Shown here: piece by piece, positions 35,661 through 43,941 of the stretch | How the letters are laid out: each line of letters starts with the position of its first letter | Numbering within the stretch: position 1 is the first letter of the stretch | Source: Candidatus Zixiibacteriota bacterium | GTDB taxonomy: Bacteria; Zixibacteria; MSB-5A5; GN15; FEB-12 | NCBI GenBank assembly: GCA_020351995.1 | Contig: CP070674.1 | Coordinates: 2,322,222 to 2,370,036 of the forward strand | Direction of reading: 5' to 3' | DNA length: 47,815 nucleotides | Notes under the pieces: generated by a model | The model's input: the letters and a program-made list of their open reading frames with translations, nothing else | Databases searched by the model: none | What the model was told of the DNA's origin: nothing | Program-made: the position numbers and the translations under genes

Positions 35661-35682
35661 GCATGATGACGAATCGTCATGC
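35661..35682. repeat. Imperfect palindrome after the first small gene
   Basis: The stem is GCA plus TGACGA with TCGTCA plus TGC, separated by one base and carrying a three-base bulge. It could be an operator or RNA structure. Confidence 0.35.
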
Positions 35683-35714
35683 GTTAGCCCGACGAGATAC
35701 CTGTCACAAACTCG

Positions 35715-35748
35715 ACCGCCGAAACAGGCAGTTCTGTTTCGGCGGTTT
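35715..35748 (+). terminator. Hairpin terminator after the first small exported protein
   Basis: A 13-bp perfect stem (35715-35727 with 35734-35746) has a six-base loop and is followed by TTT. The T-run is short, but the stem is unusually stable. Confidence 0.65.
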
Positions 35749-35884
35749 CCGATCTGGGCGGCCCGCCTTGGTAATCGGCAGAGAAAAGACTGCCGGGGCC
35801 GCCATCGCACCTTCGGTTCTTCGCATAATCAGCGACATTTCAGGCCGTTTATGGACGTTTTCGCAATTCATGCGGCGCATAATT

Positions 35885-35919
35885 AATCACTTGACTTTTT
35901 TTGACGTCTTGACTACAAT
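35885..35919 (+). promoter_or_regulatory. Strong sigma70-like promoter for the second small exported protein
   Basis: TTGACT (35891-35896) and TACAAT (35914-35919) have exactly 17 bases between them. The -35 lies in AATCACTTGACTTT, a 14-base string that recurs before the TonB receptor gene. Confidence 0.7.
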
Positions 35920-36017
35920 GGAAATGGGTAATAAGAGCCATTTTTAAAGCAGGACCTTTTTTGTGCCGTTTAAAGTCTCGAAAGAAAGTTTTTATAGGAT
36001 AAATAGGAGTAAATGAG

Positions 36018-36350
36018 ATGAAGAGGTTAAAGGATACTACAGGATTATTCCTGTTGCTATTATTGAGCCTTTGCGTTCTCTCTACACCAGCGTTCGCCGA
36101 ACATCCTTGGGTTGATCTTCCGCCTCAGTGTGGTAAAGAGGGCGATGGCCCGCCGGGACCACGCGGTGGTAAGGCGGAAGAGGATGTATCGCATGGCGCT
36201 CCGCAGAGAATGTTAACATACTCCGGTTTCATAATGGAGATTTCATATCGTCTGGTCGACCTAATTTACGGTGACGCCAACACCGCGTCGACCGTTTTGA
36301 ATCCCCCCGCGAACGACGTGAAGCCGGCTTCAGCATCGAGAGCCCAATAG
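36018..36350 (+). CDS. Second small exported protein upstream of the sigma54 activator
   Basis: The 110-residue protein has a clear signal peptide (LFLLLLLSLCVLSTPAFA) and a mature part of about 82 residues. A Gly/Pro-rich stretch (GDGPPGPRGGK) is followed by an amphipathic-hydrophobic segment (SGFIMEISYRLVDLIYGD) and a Pro/Ala-rich end. One cysteine is present near the start of the mature protein. AGGAG precedes the ATG by eight bases. It has its own promoter and ends 57 bases before the 975-residue activator gene. No family is recognised. The layout is the same as in the first small gene. Confidence 0.7.
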   Translation: MKRLKDTTGLFLLLLLSLCVLSTPAFAEHPWVDLPPQCGKEGDGPPGPRGGKAEEDVSHGAPQRMLTYSGFIMEISYRLVDLIYGDANTASTVLNPPANDVKPASASRAQ

Positions 36351-36371
36351 GATTAGTAAAGAGACGATAAA

Positions 36372-36401
36372 TTGTAGTATTAGTACACTAGGCAATACAG
36401 T
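36372..36401 (+). promoter_or_regulatory. Candidate promoter abutting the TPR-sigma54 gene
   Basis: TTGTAG (36372-36377), 18 bases, TACAGT (36396-36401). The -10 ends six bases before the ATG, which has no Shine-Dalgarno sequence, so a leaderless message is likely. Confidence 0.35.
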
Positions 36402-36407
36402 TGAATA

Positions 36408-39335
36408 ATGGATCTCTCTCCGCCAAAATTGTCCATAGACAACCGCCTGTTGGTAGTTGAAGAGTTTCTTCGCCAGCGGAAGTACCGCGAGGCCGAGGAA
36501 GAGCTTGCTAAGCTGCAAGAGCCCGAGTTTGAGAGCCGGGATTACGAGTTGGGTCTTTACCTCTTGCTGCGCGCGGATTGCTATTGGTATGCTGGGAACT
36601 ACCGACACGCAATTGATGACGGGCTTCGATCCGCCGAACTCCTTGCGAATTCTCCCCTTAATCTTCGCTATGGCCGTGTCCAGCTCGTGCTGAGTATTTC
36701 ATACGCCGGCATCGGTGACATGAAAAACGCGGAAATTCGCGGTCGCGACGCTCTGTCGGCCTTTCGGCGCGTCGGTGATCATGCCGGCCAGGTTGATTCT
36801 TTGAACAATCTTGCGCACATCGCTTTTATGCGCTCAGATTATCATGGTGCGGTTAGCATACTCGAACAAGCGCTGGAGATTGTCGGTGACGACCAGCGGC
36901 AAAGGGTAATGCTGAGTGCCAACATTAGCCAGCTCAGGGTGCACACCGGACAGTGGCAGCGGGCGGCGGAAGATCTAGCCGCGTGTCTGGAGTTCTTCGA
37001 GCGCAATAATGAAGAGATTAGGCAGGCGCGCCTGCTATTGATACTGGGCTTTCTCTGTATGAGAGAGAACAAGTTGATCCTGGCCAACCGAAACTTCGAT
37101 CGTGCTTTGGAAATTATTGGTCGTCAGGAACTCAAGAGGGAAAAAGTAATCTATCTTGAATATACCGGCGAACTTGCTCTCCTGAAAGGTGATATTTATA
37201 AGGCCAAAGCCATACTCGGTAATGCTTATGAGAAAGGTATGCTTCTTGCTCCTGAGTCTGCCCTCGTCTCACAGTCGGCACGTTTGCTGGCTGAGGTGGA
37301 GCTGTGTCTGGATAATGTTGACGAGGCCATGAAATACGGACAGAAGGCCCTCGAGGTATCTTTGAATCTTGGCGAAAGACTCGAGGTGGGTCTTTCTCAA
37401 GGTGTTATCGCGCAGGCGTTTGCCGCCAAGAATAATTACGAGGAAGCCCTTGAAAATATCTATCACGCCGTCGACATAGTCGCTCAGGTCGGTGACCCGC
37501 TGGAGACGGGCAAGACACTTCTAACTCTCGCCGAGATAGAGATCAATAGCGGCTCACGGAAGATAGAGAAAATCAGGGATACTTTCGATAAAGCCCGGCG
37601 GATTTTCGTTCAACTTGGGCTGGATCACCGGGTGGCCGAGGTTGATTTCCGTTTTGGCATGTTTTCATGCCACTCCGGGGACTTTACCAGCGGCTTCGAA
37701 CAATTGAATCGTGCTGAAAAGATGTTTGTTACTTTAAATGACAAAACTAAAGCTCGGTCTGTCAACAATTTCCTCAAGGGGCTCAGCCAGCAGGCGGTGG
37801 CGCTGTCCGTTTCTCAGGAGAACGAATTTAAGGTTTTCGGCAATCTTATTTCTCCAGTGGAATTGTCCAACCTCAAATCCGGTGATCTTGATGAAATTCT
37901 CGGAATTCTGCTCCGTCGGGCTGGCGGCGACCGGGCGGTCGTGTACTCTCCCGCTTTCGAAGCATCGCCGGTTGAAGCTACGTTCTCACTGACACCTCAT
38001 CAAGTCAAGAAGTTTGGCGAGAATTTCAGGGGCATGCTTGGTGAAGAAATTTCCCGAAGCAAACCGACTCTTATTCTCGATTGTCGCAAGGATCCGTTTA
38101 TCAACGGGCTGTTTGCTGAGACTGCGGACACCGTGGCCAGTGTCATTATAGTTCCTTTCAGGATGAGTGACAACAGCACGAGCTATCTTTATGTCGACCG
38201 GTTGAGCCATGATAATGGCCTTAACCCCTTCAACCAGACCCAGCTCAATTTCGCCGTAGGATTTTCTGATATCATTGCCTTCAAATGGGCCGAGATACAA
38301 AAGAACAAGCTGTTGGAAGACAACCTGAGGCTGAAAAGCCAGCTTCGTGAGAAAGCGGCTTTTCCCAATATCATTACCCAGAGCGCTCAGTTGCTCGACA
38401 TGCTCATGCAGGTCCGCCAGGTGGTCAATTCCAACATATCGATTACGATCGAAGGTGAGACGGGTACCGGCAAGGATCTGTTGGTCAGGGCCATTCACTA
38501 CAACTCGCATCGGCGTGACCGGCGGTTCATGTCGGTCAACTGTGCCGCCCTGCCGGAAACTCTTCTCGAATCCGAACTTTTCGGATACCAACGAGGGGCT
38601 TTCACCGGCGCCGACCGCGACAAGGCCGGCTTATTTGAGGAGGCCGATGGCGGGACGTTCTTCCTCGATGAAATCGGGGACATGCCTGTTAATATCCAGG
38701 CCAAGGTCCTGAGGGTTCTGGAGGAAAAGGAACTGGTACGGCTTGGCGAAACCACACCGCGGCAGGTCGATGTTCGAATTATATCCGCCACCAATAAGGA
38801 CCTTCGGGAATTGATGTCGAGTGGTCAGTTCCGCCAGGATCTGTATTATCGCTTGTCGGCCCTGACTTTCAGGCTGCCGCCTTTGCGTGAACGCAAAGAA
38901 GACATCCCATTGCTTATTGAACATTTCCTCCGGAATACCGGTAAGCGTGTTGCGCCGGAGTTAATGAAACTGTTAGTCGGTTACGACTGGCCGGGCAATG
39001 TTCGGGAGCTTGAAAACGAAATCAAAAAGCTCGTTCTTCTGGCCGGTGACGGTGAAATCATTACCACCGACGCCGTTTCTCCCAAGATTGCCGGCGGTAC
39101 CAGTGCCATCAGAGCCGAAAAGGCCAGAGAAATAGAGAGCTCTGAGGAAATCGTGTTTGATGAAACCTACTCCCTGTATGATTATCTCGCCTATCACGAG
39201 AAACGTTTCATCATAAAAGCATTGAAAGAGAAAAACGGGGTAAAGAAACACGCCGCGGAGCTGTTGAACATACCCGAATCGACCCTGAGGCTCAAGATCA
39301 AGCAATACGATATCAATCTAAAAAGTCTGCGATAA
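36408..39335 (+). CDS. TPR-GAF-sigma54 transcriptional activator
   Basis: The 975-residue protein has no receiver domain. Residues 1-450 are tetratricopeptide-type helices (for example YREAEEELAKLQEP, ALEIIGRQEL). A GAF-like domain covers about 470-640, and a coiled linker follows. The AAA+ domain has Walker A GETGTGKD (683-690), the sigma54-binding GAFTGA (730-735), Walker B FFLDEIGDM and WPGNVRELEN. A Fis-type helix-turn-helix lies at about 930-970. It should activate sigma54 promoters in response to a TPR partner or GAF ligand rather than phosphorylation. A TGA six bases upstream forces this ATG. Two small exported proteins precede it. Confidence 0.92.
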   Translation: MDLSPPKLSIDNRLLVVEEFLRQRKYREAEEELAKLQEPEFESRDYELGLYLLLRADCYWYAGNYRHAIDDGLRSAELLANSPLNLRYGRVQLVLSISYAGIGDMKNAEIRGRDALSAFRRVGDHAGQVDSLNNLAHIAFMRSDYHGAVSILEQALEIVGDDQRQRVMLSANISQLRVHTGQWQRAAEDLAACLEFFERNNEEIRQARLLLILGFLCMRENKLILANRNFDRALEIIGRQELKREKVIYLEYTGELALLKGDIYKAKAILGNAYEKGMLLAPESALVSQSARLLAEVELCLDNVDEAMKYGQKALEVSLNLGERLEVGLSQGVIAQAFAAKNNYEEALENIYHAVDIVAQVGDPLETGKTLLTLAEIEINSGSRKIEKIRDTFDKARRIFVQLGLDHRVAEVDFRFGMFSCHSGDFTSGFEQLNRAEKMFVTLNDKTKARSVNNFLKGLSQQAVALSVSQENEFKVFGNLISPVELSNLKSGDLDEILGILLRRAGGDRAVVYSPAFEASPVEATFSLTPHQVKKFGENFRGMLGEEISRSKPTLILDCRKDPFINGLFAETADTVASVIIVPFRMSDNSTSYLYVDRLSHDNGLNPFNQTQLNFAVGFSDIIAFKWAEIQKNKLLEDNLRLKSQLREKAAFPNIITQSAQLLDMLMQVRQVVNSNISITIEGETGTGKDLLVRAIHYNSHRRDRRFMSVNCAALPETLLESELFGYQRGAFTGADRDKAGLFEEADGGTFFLDEIGDMPVNIQAKVLRVLEEKELVRLGETTPRQVDVRIISATNKDLRELMSSGQFRQDLYYRLSALTFRLPPLRERKEDIPLLIEHFLRNTGKRVAPELMKLLVGYDWPGNVRELENEIKKLVLLAGDGEIITTDAVSPKIAGGTSAIRAEKAREIESSEEIVFDETYSLYDYLAYHEKRFIIKALKEKNGVKKHAAELLNIPESTLRLKIKQYDINLKSLR

Positions 39336-39345
39336 CAATCTTTTC

Positions 39346-39388
39346 GGCGGTTCCTCCTGAATAGCACGCTGGTGGTCACCGCCTTTTT
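39346..39388 (+). terminator. Weak terminator-like hairpin
   Basis: GGCGGT (39346-39351) can pair with ACCGCC (39378-39383), followed by TTTTT. The 26-base loop makes it weak. Confidence 0.4.
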
Positions 39389-39406
39389 CTTGCCGCAAGC
39401 TCGCTC

Positions 39407-39435
39407 TTTACACTTTCACTGTCATTACTTAGATT
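39407..39435 (+). promoter_or_regulatory. Promoter abutting the octanoyltransferase gene
   Basis: TTTACA (39407-39412), 17 bases, TAGATT (39430-39435). The -10 ends ten bases before the ATG, and no Shine-Dalgarno sequence is present. Confidence 0.45.
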
Positions 39436-39445
39436 GTGACCGATT

Positions 39446-40243
39446 ATGGTCCGATATTTCACTGATTTCGCCGCTGATCCATACTACAATATGGCTTTTG
39501 ACGAATGGATGTTTGAACGTGTCCTTGATGGGCATGGATCGTTCTATCTGCGCCTTTACGGCTGGGCGCGACCCGCTATAACGTTTGGATTCAATCAGGT
39601 TTACGAACGCGCGGTGGATTGTTCCCGACTGGGGAATTTACCTGTGATACGGCGCGTTACCGGGGGCCGGGCATTGCTGCACGATTCCTCGGAACTTACC
39701 TATTCTCTGGCCGTGAAACTCGTCGGTGGGAATGCCGCGCCGGCCGGTTCCCCGCGGGAGCTGTCAGTTCGGATCACCGATATGCTGATGAACTTTCTGT
39801 CGAGCCTGGGAATTGAGTGTGACTACGTCCGCCAATCCTCGGCGCAGAATGCCCGCCGGGAATTCTTCCATAAAGCACCCTGCTTCGAGTCGCTTGCGCG
39901 TCATGAAATAGTCAGCCACCAGCGGAAAATCATCGCATCGGCACAGAGGCGAGTCTATGACACGCTGTTCCAGCACGGGTCGATAAAAATTGGCGGGCTC
40001 GCAGCACATCCGGCCATTCCACTGAGGTTCCCGGAGCGACAGTATCCGACAGAGCTAGAACCGATTAGCGAGCAAACCTTTGGCCATATGGAGCATCAGT
40101 TTGCCCTGGCCTTTGAGCGGTGGTTAAATGGTCGAACCCAGCCCTCGGACGTCGCCGAATGCGAGCGTCGTGATGTTCTGCGCCGCCTTCAATACGTGCG
40201 AAAAAACTGTCTGGCCAGACGGGATATTTTTAAACAGAAATAA
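39446..40243 (+). CDS. LipM-type octanoyltransferase / lipoate ligase-family protein
   Basis: The 265-residue protein has the biotin/lipoate ligase fold. Landmarks are RRVTGGRALLHD (69-80), ELTYSLAV and HKAPCFESL, with C146 at the position of the LipM catalytic cysteine. KIIASAQRR follows with K161 (lysine of the ligand pocket), then QHGSI. The Cys plus KII-SAQ pattern favours octanoyl transfer from acyl carrier protein (LipM-like) over ATP-dependent lipoate ligation. With LipA it would complete lipoyl biosynthesis. The gene is monocistronic and probably leaderless. Confidence 0.82.
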   Translation: MVRYFTDFAADPYYNMAFDEWMFERVLDGHGSFYLRLYGWARPAITFGFNQVYERAVDCSRLGNLPVIRRVTGGRALLHDSSELTYSLAVKLVGGNAAPAGSPRELSVRITDMLMNFLSSLGIECDYVRQSSAQNARREFFHKAPCFESLARHEIVSHQRKIIASAQRRVYDTLFQHGSIKIGGLAAHPAIPLRFPERQYPTELEPISEQTFGHMEHQFALAFERWLNGRTQPSDVAECERRDVLRRLQYVRKNCLARRDIFKQK

Positions 40244-40291
40244 TTTGTGCTCAGTCTATTGTTTGATAGGGAAACCGCCCTAAGACCAAAA

Positions 40292-40341
40292 AATCACTTG
40301 ACTTTGCGGGCGGATTTCCGCAAATTTGCCTTTTCTATAAT
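40292..40341 (+). promoter_or_regulatory. Promoter region of the TonB receptor operon, with inverted repeat
   Basis: AATCACTTGACTTT (40292-40305) is the same string found before the second small exported protein. A perfect TATAAT lies at 40336-40341, followed by GGAA as at the other site. An inverted repeat, TTTGCGG (40303-40309) and CCGCAAA (40318-40324), sits in between and is a plausible operator. Confidence 0.55.
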
Positions 40342-40558
40342 GGAAGTTTGTAGGCAAAGAACACTGATAGTCATGAGTACTGTTAAGCCTGTGAGGTAGA
40401 AAACACACGAATTGCTAACGCTGCTCATCTATCAGACCTAAGCCAGTGACGAACAGGACATTATAAGAGAAATCATACCGTCTTCAGTAGCCCCTCGAAG
40501 AGGATGGTTTCGGGGAAAGATAAAAAAAAGATTTGGAATAGGCCCAGGAGGATCAAGC
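40342..40558 (+). promoter_or_regulatory. Long 5' leader of the TonB receptor operon
   Basis: About 210 bases separate the -10 box from the ATG. CTGATAG (about 40364) and CTATCAG (about 40430) are complementary, and CCTC-GAA-GAGG forms a small hairpin near 40495. AGGAGG precedes the ATG. No known riboswitch is recognised. Confidence 0.35.
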
Positions 40559-43500
40559 ATGCATTATTGTGGGAAGCAGCGGTTGGTATGCTGTATCTTA
40601 TTGTTAGTGGGGATGTTCGCCCTTCTTCCTTCAAATACTTTCGCCGCCGGTACCGGCAAAATCATCGGCAAGCTCCTTGACGCCGAGACCAAAGAGCCCG
40701 TTGTGGGCGCTTCGGTCATGGTGGTCGGAACAAAACGTGGCGCCATGACTGACTTTGACGGCAACTACATTATACCGCAGGTTGAGCCCGGCACCGTCGA
40801 AATAAAGATCAGTCACCTCGACTACAAGACGGTTACAGTAACCGACGTTTTTGTGAAGTCCGATATCAACACCGAAGTCTCTCAGGAACTGGAGAAAAAA
40901 GTCAGCGAGCTCGATGTTGAGATTTCCGTTAGAGGTGAAAGAGATATCCTGCAAATCCGCGAGGTATCCAGCGAAGTTACCATTTCGAAAGAAGCCATTC
41001 AGGCTCAACCGGTAAGCACCGTTGACGATCTCTTAACCCAGGTTACCGGTGTTGTGACCAACCGTGAAGGCGAGGTATTCATCCGCGGTAGTCGAGCTTT
41101 CGAGGTGGCGTACGTGGTGGACGGTGTGCCGCTGACGGATCCCCTTGGTGGTCTGGGACAGGCCGGAGCCAACCTTTCACTGGTGACAGGCTCTATCCGG
41201 GAGTTCACCGTCATCAAAGATGGATTCGACCCGGAGTACGGTGACGCTCTGTCGGGAATCGTTAAGATCACCACCGAAACCGGGCAGAAAGACGTCACGA
41301 ATTTCAACATGCAGTACATGACCGATGACTTCGGTAATGATGACCTAAACAAGTATTCGCGCAATTACGACTATGTCCGTGTCTCTCTAAGCGGACCGGA
41401 CCCGATTGTGCGCAGTAAAATCTTGCCGGCGCTTGGACTGCGGTTTCTCGAGGACAAGGAACTGACCTATTTCCTGTATGCCGAGGTTGACAAATCCGAC
41501 GGTATCTTCCAGTACAGCAGTTACGATACTCCCATCACGAGAGCCCCCGCCGGTTCCTTCAACCTGTTTGGCATTGATATCCCCGATCGGCGTATCAACA
41601 GCTACAACTGGATGGCCAATTTCAAGTTCCGGCCAACCCAGAACATGAAAATTCTATTCTCCTACAAGGATCAGGAGACCCGGCGAACTCTGTTTGACTG
41701 GTCTTTCCGCTACACGGCTGCCACCGCGCCGGTGCGCGTGGATAAGTGGCGGACAGCCTCAGTCGAGGTTACTCAGTCGGTGTCTAAGGACATGAACTAC
41801 GAGATGCTCCTCTCTTACAGTGAAGTCTCGGTGTCACAGAAGCCCGGCGATCCCGATAATCCCGGACACGGTCTTGACCCCGATCAATTTGTCCTCGATT
41901 ACCAGTGGGAGAGTTTCCTCGATAGAGATGGCGACGGCGTATACGATCCACCGGAACCGGTCGTTAACCTCTTCCCGGATACGACCGATTACGGTACCGA
42001 TTTCTACGGTCCCGATTACACCCACGGTGAGGATCTGTTGGATATCAACAGTCAGGGTGCCGTCATCGAACCTTCCGATTTCCGCTTTAACGATAACGGT
42101 TTCATCGACAATCTCGAGGGAGAGCCCTTTGTCGACCTGAACGGAAACGGTGTTTGGGACGAAGGTGATTATCTCTATGACAAGAACGGCAACGGCATTC
42201 TCGATGCCGAGCTGGTCAAGAATATCGGCGTGAGAGAACAGGAGCCGTATGTTGACGGCGACTCGATCCTGGGTGAACCGTTTATCGATGTCAACGCGAA
42301 TAATGTTTATGACGCGGGCATCGATATTTTCACGATGGGCGTGGGCGACGACAACATGGACCTGAACCATGATGGTCGGCACAACGGTCCGGACGAACCA
42401 TGGGAGCCCGGCATCCCGTATCTGGATCGCAACGGTAACGGACTCTATGATGCTCCGAACTTCCGCTACGATACAGGTGAGCCCTTCACGGACATCAATG
42501 GAAACGGCGTGTGGGACGGCGGCGGCTCCGGAACCTTCCTGAGCCCGGGATCGTACAGCGATAGCGCCATCTGGCATTACCGCAGCACTCAGACTTATCG
42601 GGGCGAGGTAAAGATCTTCTGGCAGCTAGGTAATCATGAACTGAAAGGCGGATTCGCCGTCAAGCAGGAGGACTTCACCTATCAGGAGATCCAGCGCCCA
42701 TATATGCTTTACACCGGTCGTCCGGACGGCGGGCCATACCCGGATCGCGGCGCTTTCCGGGATATGTTCTCCTACCAACCGTGGAGCGGAACGGCCTACT
42801 TCCGGGATAAGCTCGAATACGGTTCGATGATTGCGTCGCTGGGATTCCGATGGGACTTTTTCTTACAGGATAAGGAAGACCTGGTTGAAATCGCCCGCAA
42901 CGACGATTTAGGTTCGGGAATCATCTATGGCGATCGCCAGAAACTGTCGCCGCGCATCGGGTTCTCGTATCCCATTTCGGACAAGGCCAAAGTTCACTTT
43001 AACTATGGACACTTCTTCCAGCGACCATCGCTGAGATACATGTATCAAAGAAACACCGCCAGTGTGAGTATGAACACGGTGGTGGGTAACTACAATCTGG
43101 ACTACCAGAAGACCATTCAGTATTCGTTTGGTGTCAAGTACGCCATGAGCGAATACTATTCGATTGACGTTTCAGGTTACTTCAAAGACGAGTTTGACAA
43201 GATCAATAGCCAGTCGGTGCGCGTCGGCGGCCTGACCCGGCAGCAGTACCGCAACAGCGATTACGGTCGCAGCCGAGGTTTTGAGGTTTCGCTCGACAAG
43301 CGAGGTGGAGGATACGTGAACGGGCTGATCAGTTACACCTACGCATTCGCGTTTGGAAAGGCCTCACAGACCAACGAAGATTATATGACTGACTTTGAAC
43401 ACTCTCGTATTCCTCTTGATGAGGCACCGCTGGACAATGATGTTCGACACAATCTGAAAGCCGATATCCAGATTTACGTACCCAACACGGTCAAGCCGCG

Positions 43501-43897
43501 TCTGTTTGGGCTGCCCATACCGAACGGGTGGTCGTTGAGTGTCCAGACGGTTATTGAGAGCGGTAAGCCGTTCTCGCCCAACAAATATTACCCGAACATT
43601 AATACCGAAATCGGTGAGGACATCCAGCGCAACTCAATGAGGATGCCGTCGCTTGTCAACTTCGATGTGCGCTTTACCAAAGACTTCCAGCTGTTCGGCC
43701 TGGACAACAAGTTTATCGTCTGGGTGGAGAATGTCTTCGACAATCGCAACGTGGTCTGGGTTTACAGGAATACCGGAAGGCCGGATACGCAGCAGAACGA
43801 CGGCACTTTTGTTCACGGCGGAACGGCTTACGACAACAATCCATACAATTATGATTACGGCCGCCAGGTACGGCTGGGATTAGAAATTAATCTATAA
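40559..43897 (+). CDS. TonB-dependent receptor with carboxypeptidase-like domain and Ca-loop insertion
   Basis: The 1112-residue outer-membrane protein has a signal peptide (1-30) and a carboxypeptidase-regulatory-like domain (33-115, GKIIGKLLDAETKEPVVGAS). A plug domain follows (about 135-250: VSTVDDLLTQVTGVV, VYVVDGVPLTD-like), then a beta-barrel ending in GRQVRLGLEINL. A typical TonB box is not clear. Residues 455-655, a predicted extracellular loop, carry seven D-x-N-x-N-G-x-x-D-like motifs resembling EF-hand or thrombospondin calcium loops. That suggests a Ca-binding ligand lid. Transported substrate is unknown. It heads a three-gene operon. Confidence 0.9.
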   Translation: MHYCGKQRLVCCILLLVGMFALLPSNTFAAGTGKIIGKLLDAETKEPVVGASVMVVGTKRGAMTDFDGNYIIPQVEPGTVEIKISHLDYKTVTVTDVFVKSDINTEVSQELEKKVSELDVEISVRGERDILQIREVSSEVTISKEAIQAQPVSTVDDLLTQVTGVVTNREGEVFIRGSRAFEVAYVVDGVPLTDPLGGLGQAGANLSLVTGSIREFTVIKDGFDPEYGDALSGIVKITTETGQKDVTNFNMQYMTDDFGNDDLNKYSRNYDYVRVSLSGPDPIVRSKILPALGLRFLEDKELTYFLYAEVDKSDGIFQYSSYDTPITRAPAGSFNLFGIDIPDRRINSYNWMANFKFRPTQNMKILFSYKDQETRRTLFDWSFRYTAATAPVRVDKWRTASVEVTQSVSKDMNYEMLLSYSEVSVSQKPGDPDNPGHGLDPDQFVLDYQWESFLDRDGDGVYDPPEPVVNLFPDTTDYGTDFYGPDYTHGEDLLDINSQGAVIEPSDFRFNDNGFIDNLEGEPFVDLNGNGVWDEGDYLYDKNGNGILDAELVKNIGVREQEPYVDGDSILGEPFIDVNANNVYDAGIDIFTMGVGDDNMDLNHDGRHNGPDEPWEPGIPYLDRNGNGLYDAPNFRYDTGEPFTDINGNGVWDGGGSGTFLSPGSYSDSAIWHYRSTQTYRGEVKIFWQLGNHELKGGFAVKQEDFTYQEIQRPYMLYTGRPDGGPYPDRGAFRDMFSYQPWSGTAYFRDKLEYGSMIASLGFRWDFFLQDKEDLVEIARNDDLGSGIIYGDRQKLSPRIGFSYPISDKAKVHFNYGHFFQRPSLRYMYQRNTASVSMNTVVGNYNLDYQKTIQYSFGVKYAMSEYYSIDVSGYFKDEFDKINSQSVRVGGLTRQQYRNSDYGRSRGFEVSLDKRGGGYVNGLISYTYAFAFGKASQTNEDYMTDFEHSRIPLDEAPLDNDVRHNLKADIQIYVPNTVKPRLFGLPIPNGWSLSVQTVIESGKPFSPNKYYPNINTEIGEDIQRNSMRMPSLVNFDVRFTKDFQLFGLDNKFIVWVENVFDNRNVVWVYRNTGRPDTQQNDGTFVHGGTAYDNNPYNYDYGRQVRLGLEINL
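41921..42523 (+). repeat. Seven calcium-loop-like motifs in the TonB receptor
   Basis: The motifs are DRDGDGVYD, DLNGNGVWD, DKNGNGILD, DVNANNVYD, DLNHDGRHN, DRNGNGLYD and DINGNGVWD. They are spaced irregularly over ~200 residues, so they are an acidic Ca-binding region and not a perfect tandem array. Confidence 0.75.
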
Positions 43898-43941
43898 GGA
43901 ATAAAAGGGCTAAATAACATTTGAGCATAAACGAGGACATT

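Noticed and set aside
41834-42577. Long minus-strand open frame (247 codons) inside the TonB receptor gene
   Set aside because: It is antisense to the Asp/Asn-rich calcium-loop region, whose repeated codons avoid stops on the other strand. It has no ribosome site and no recognisable product.
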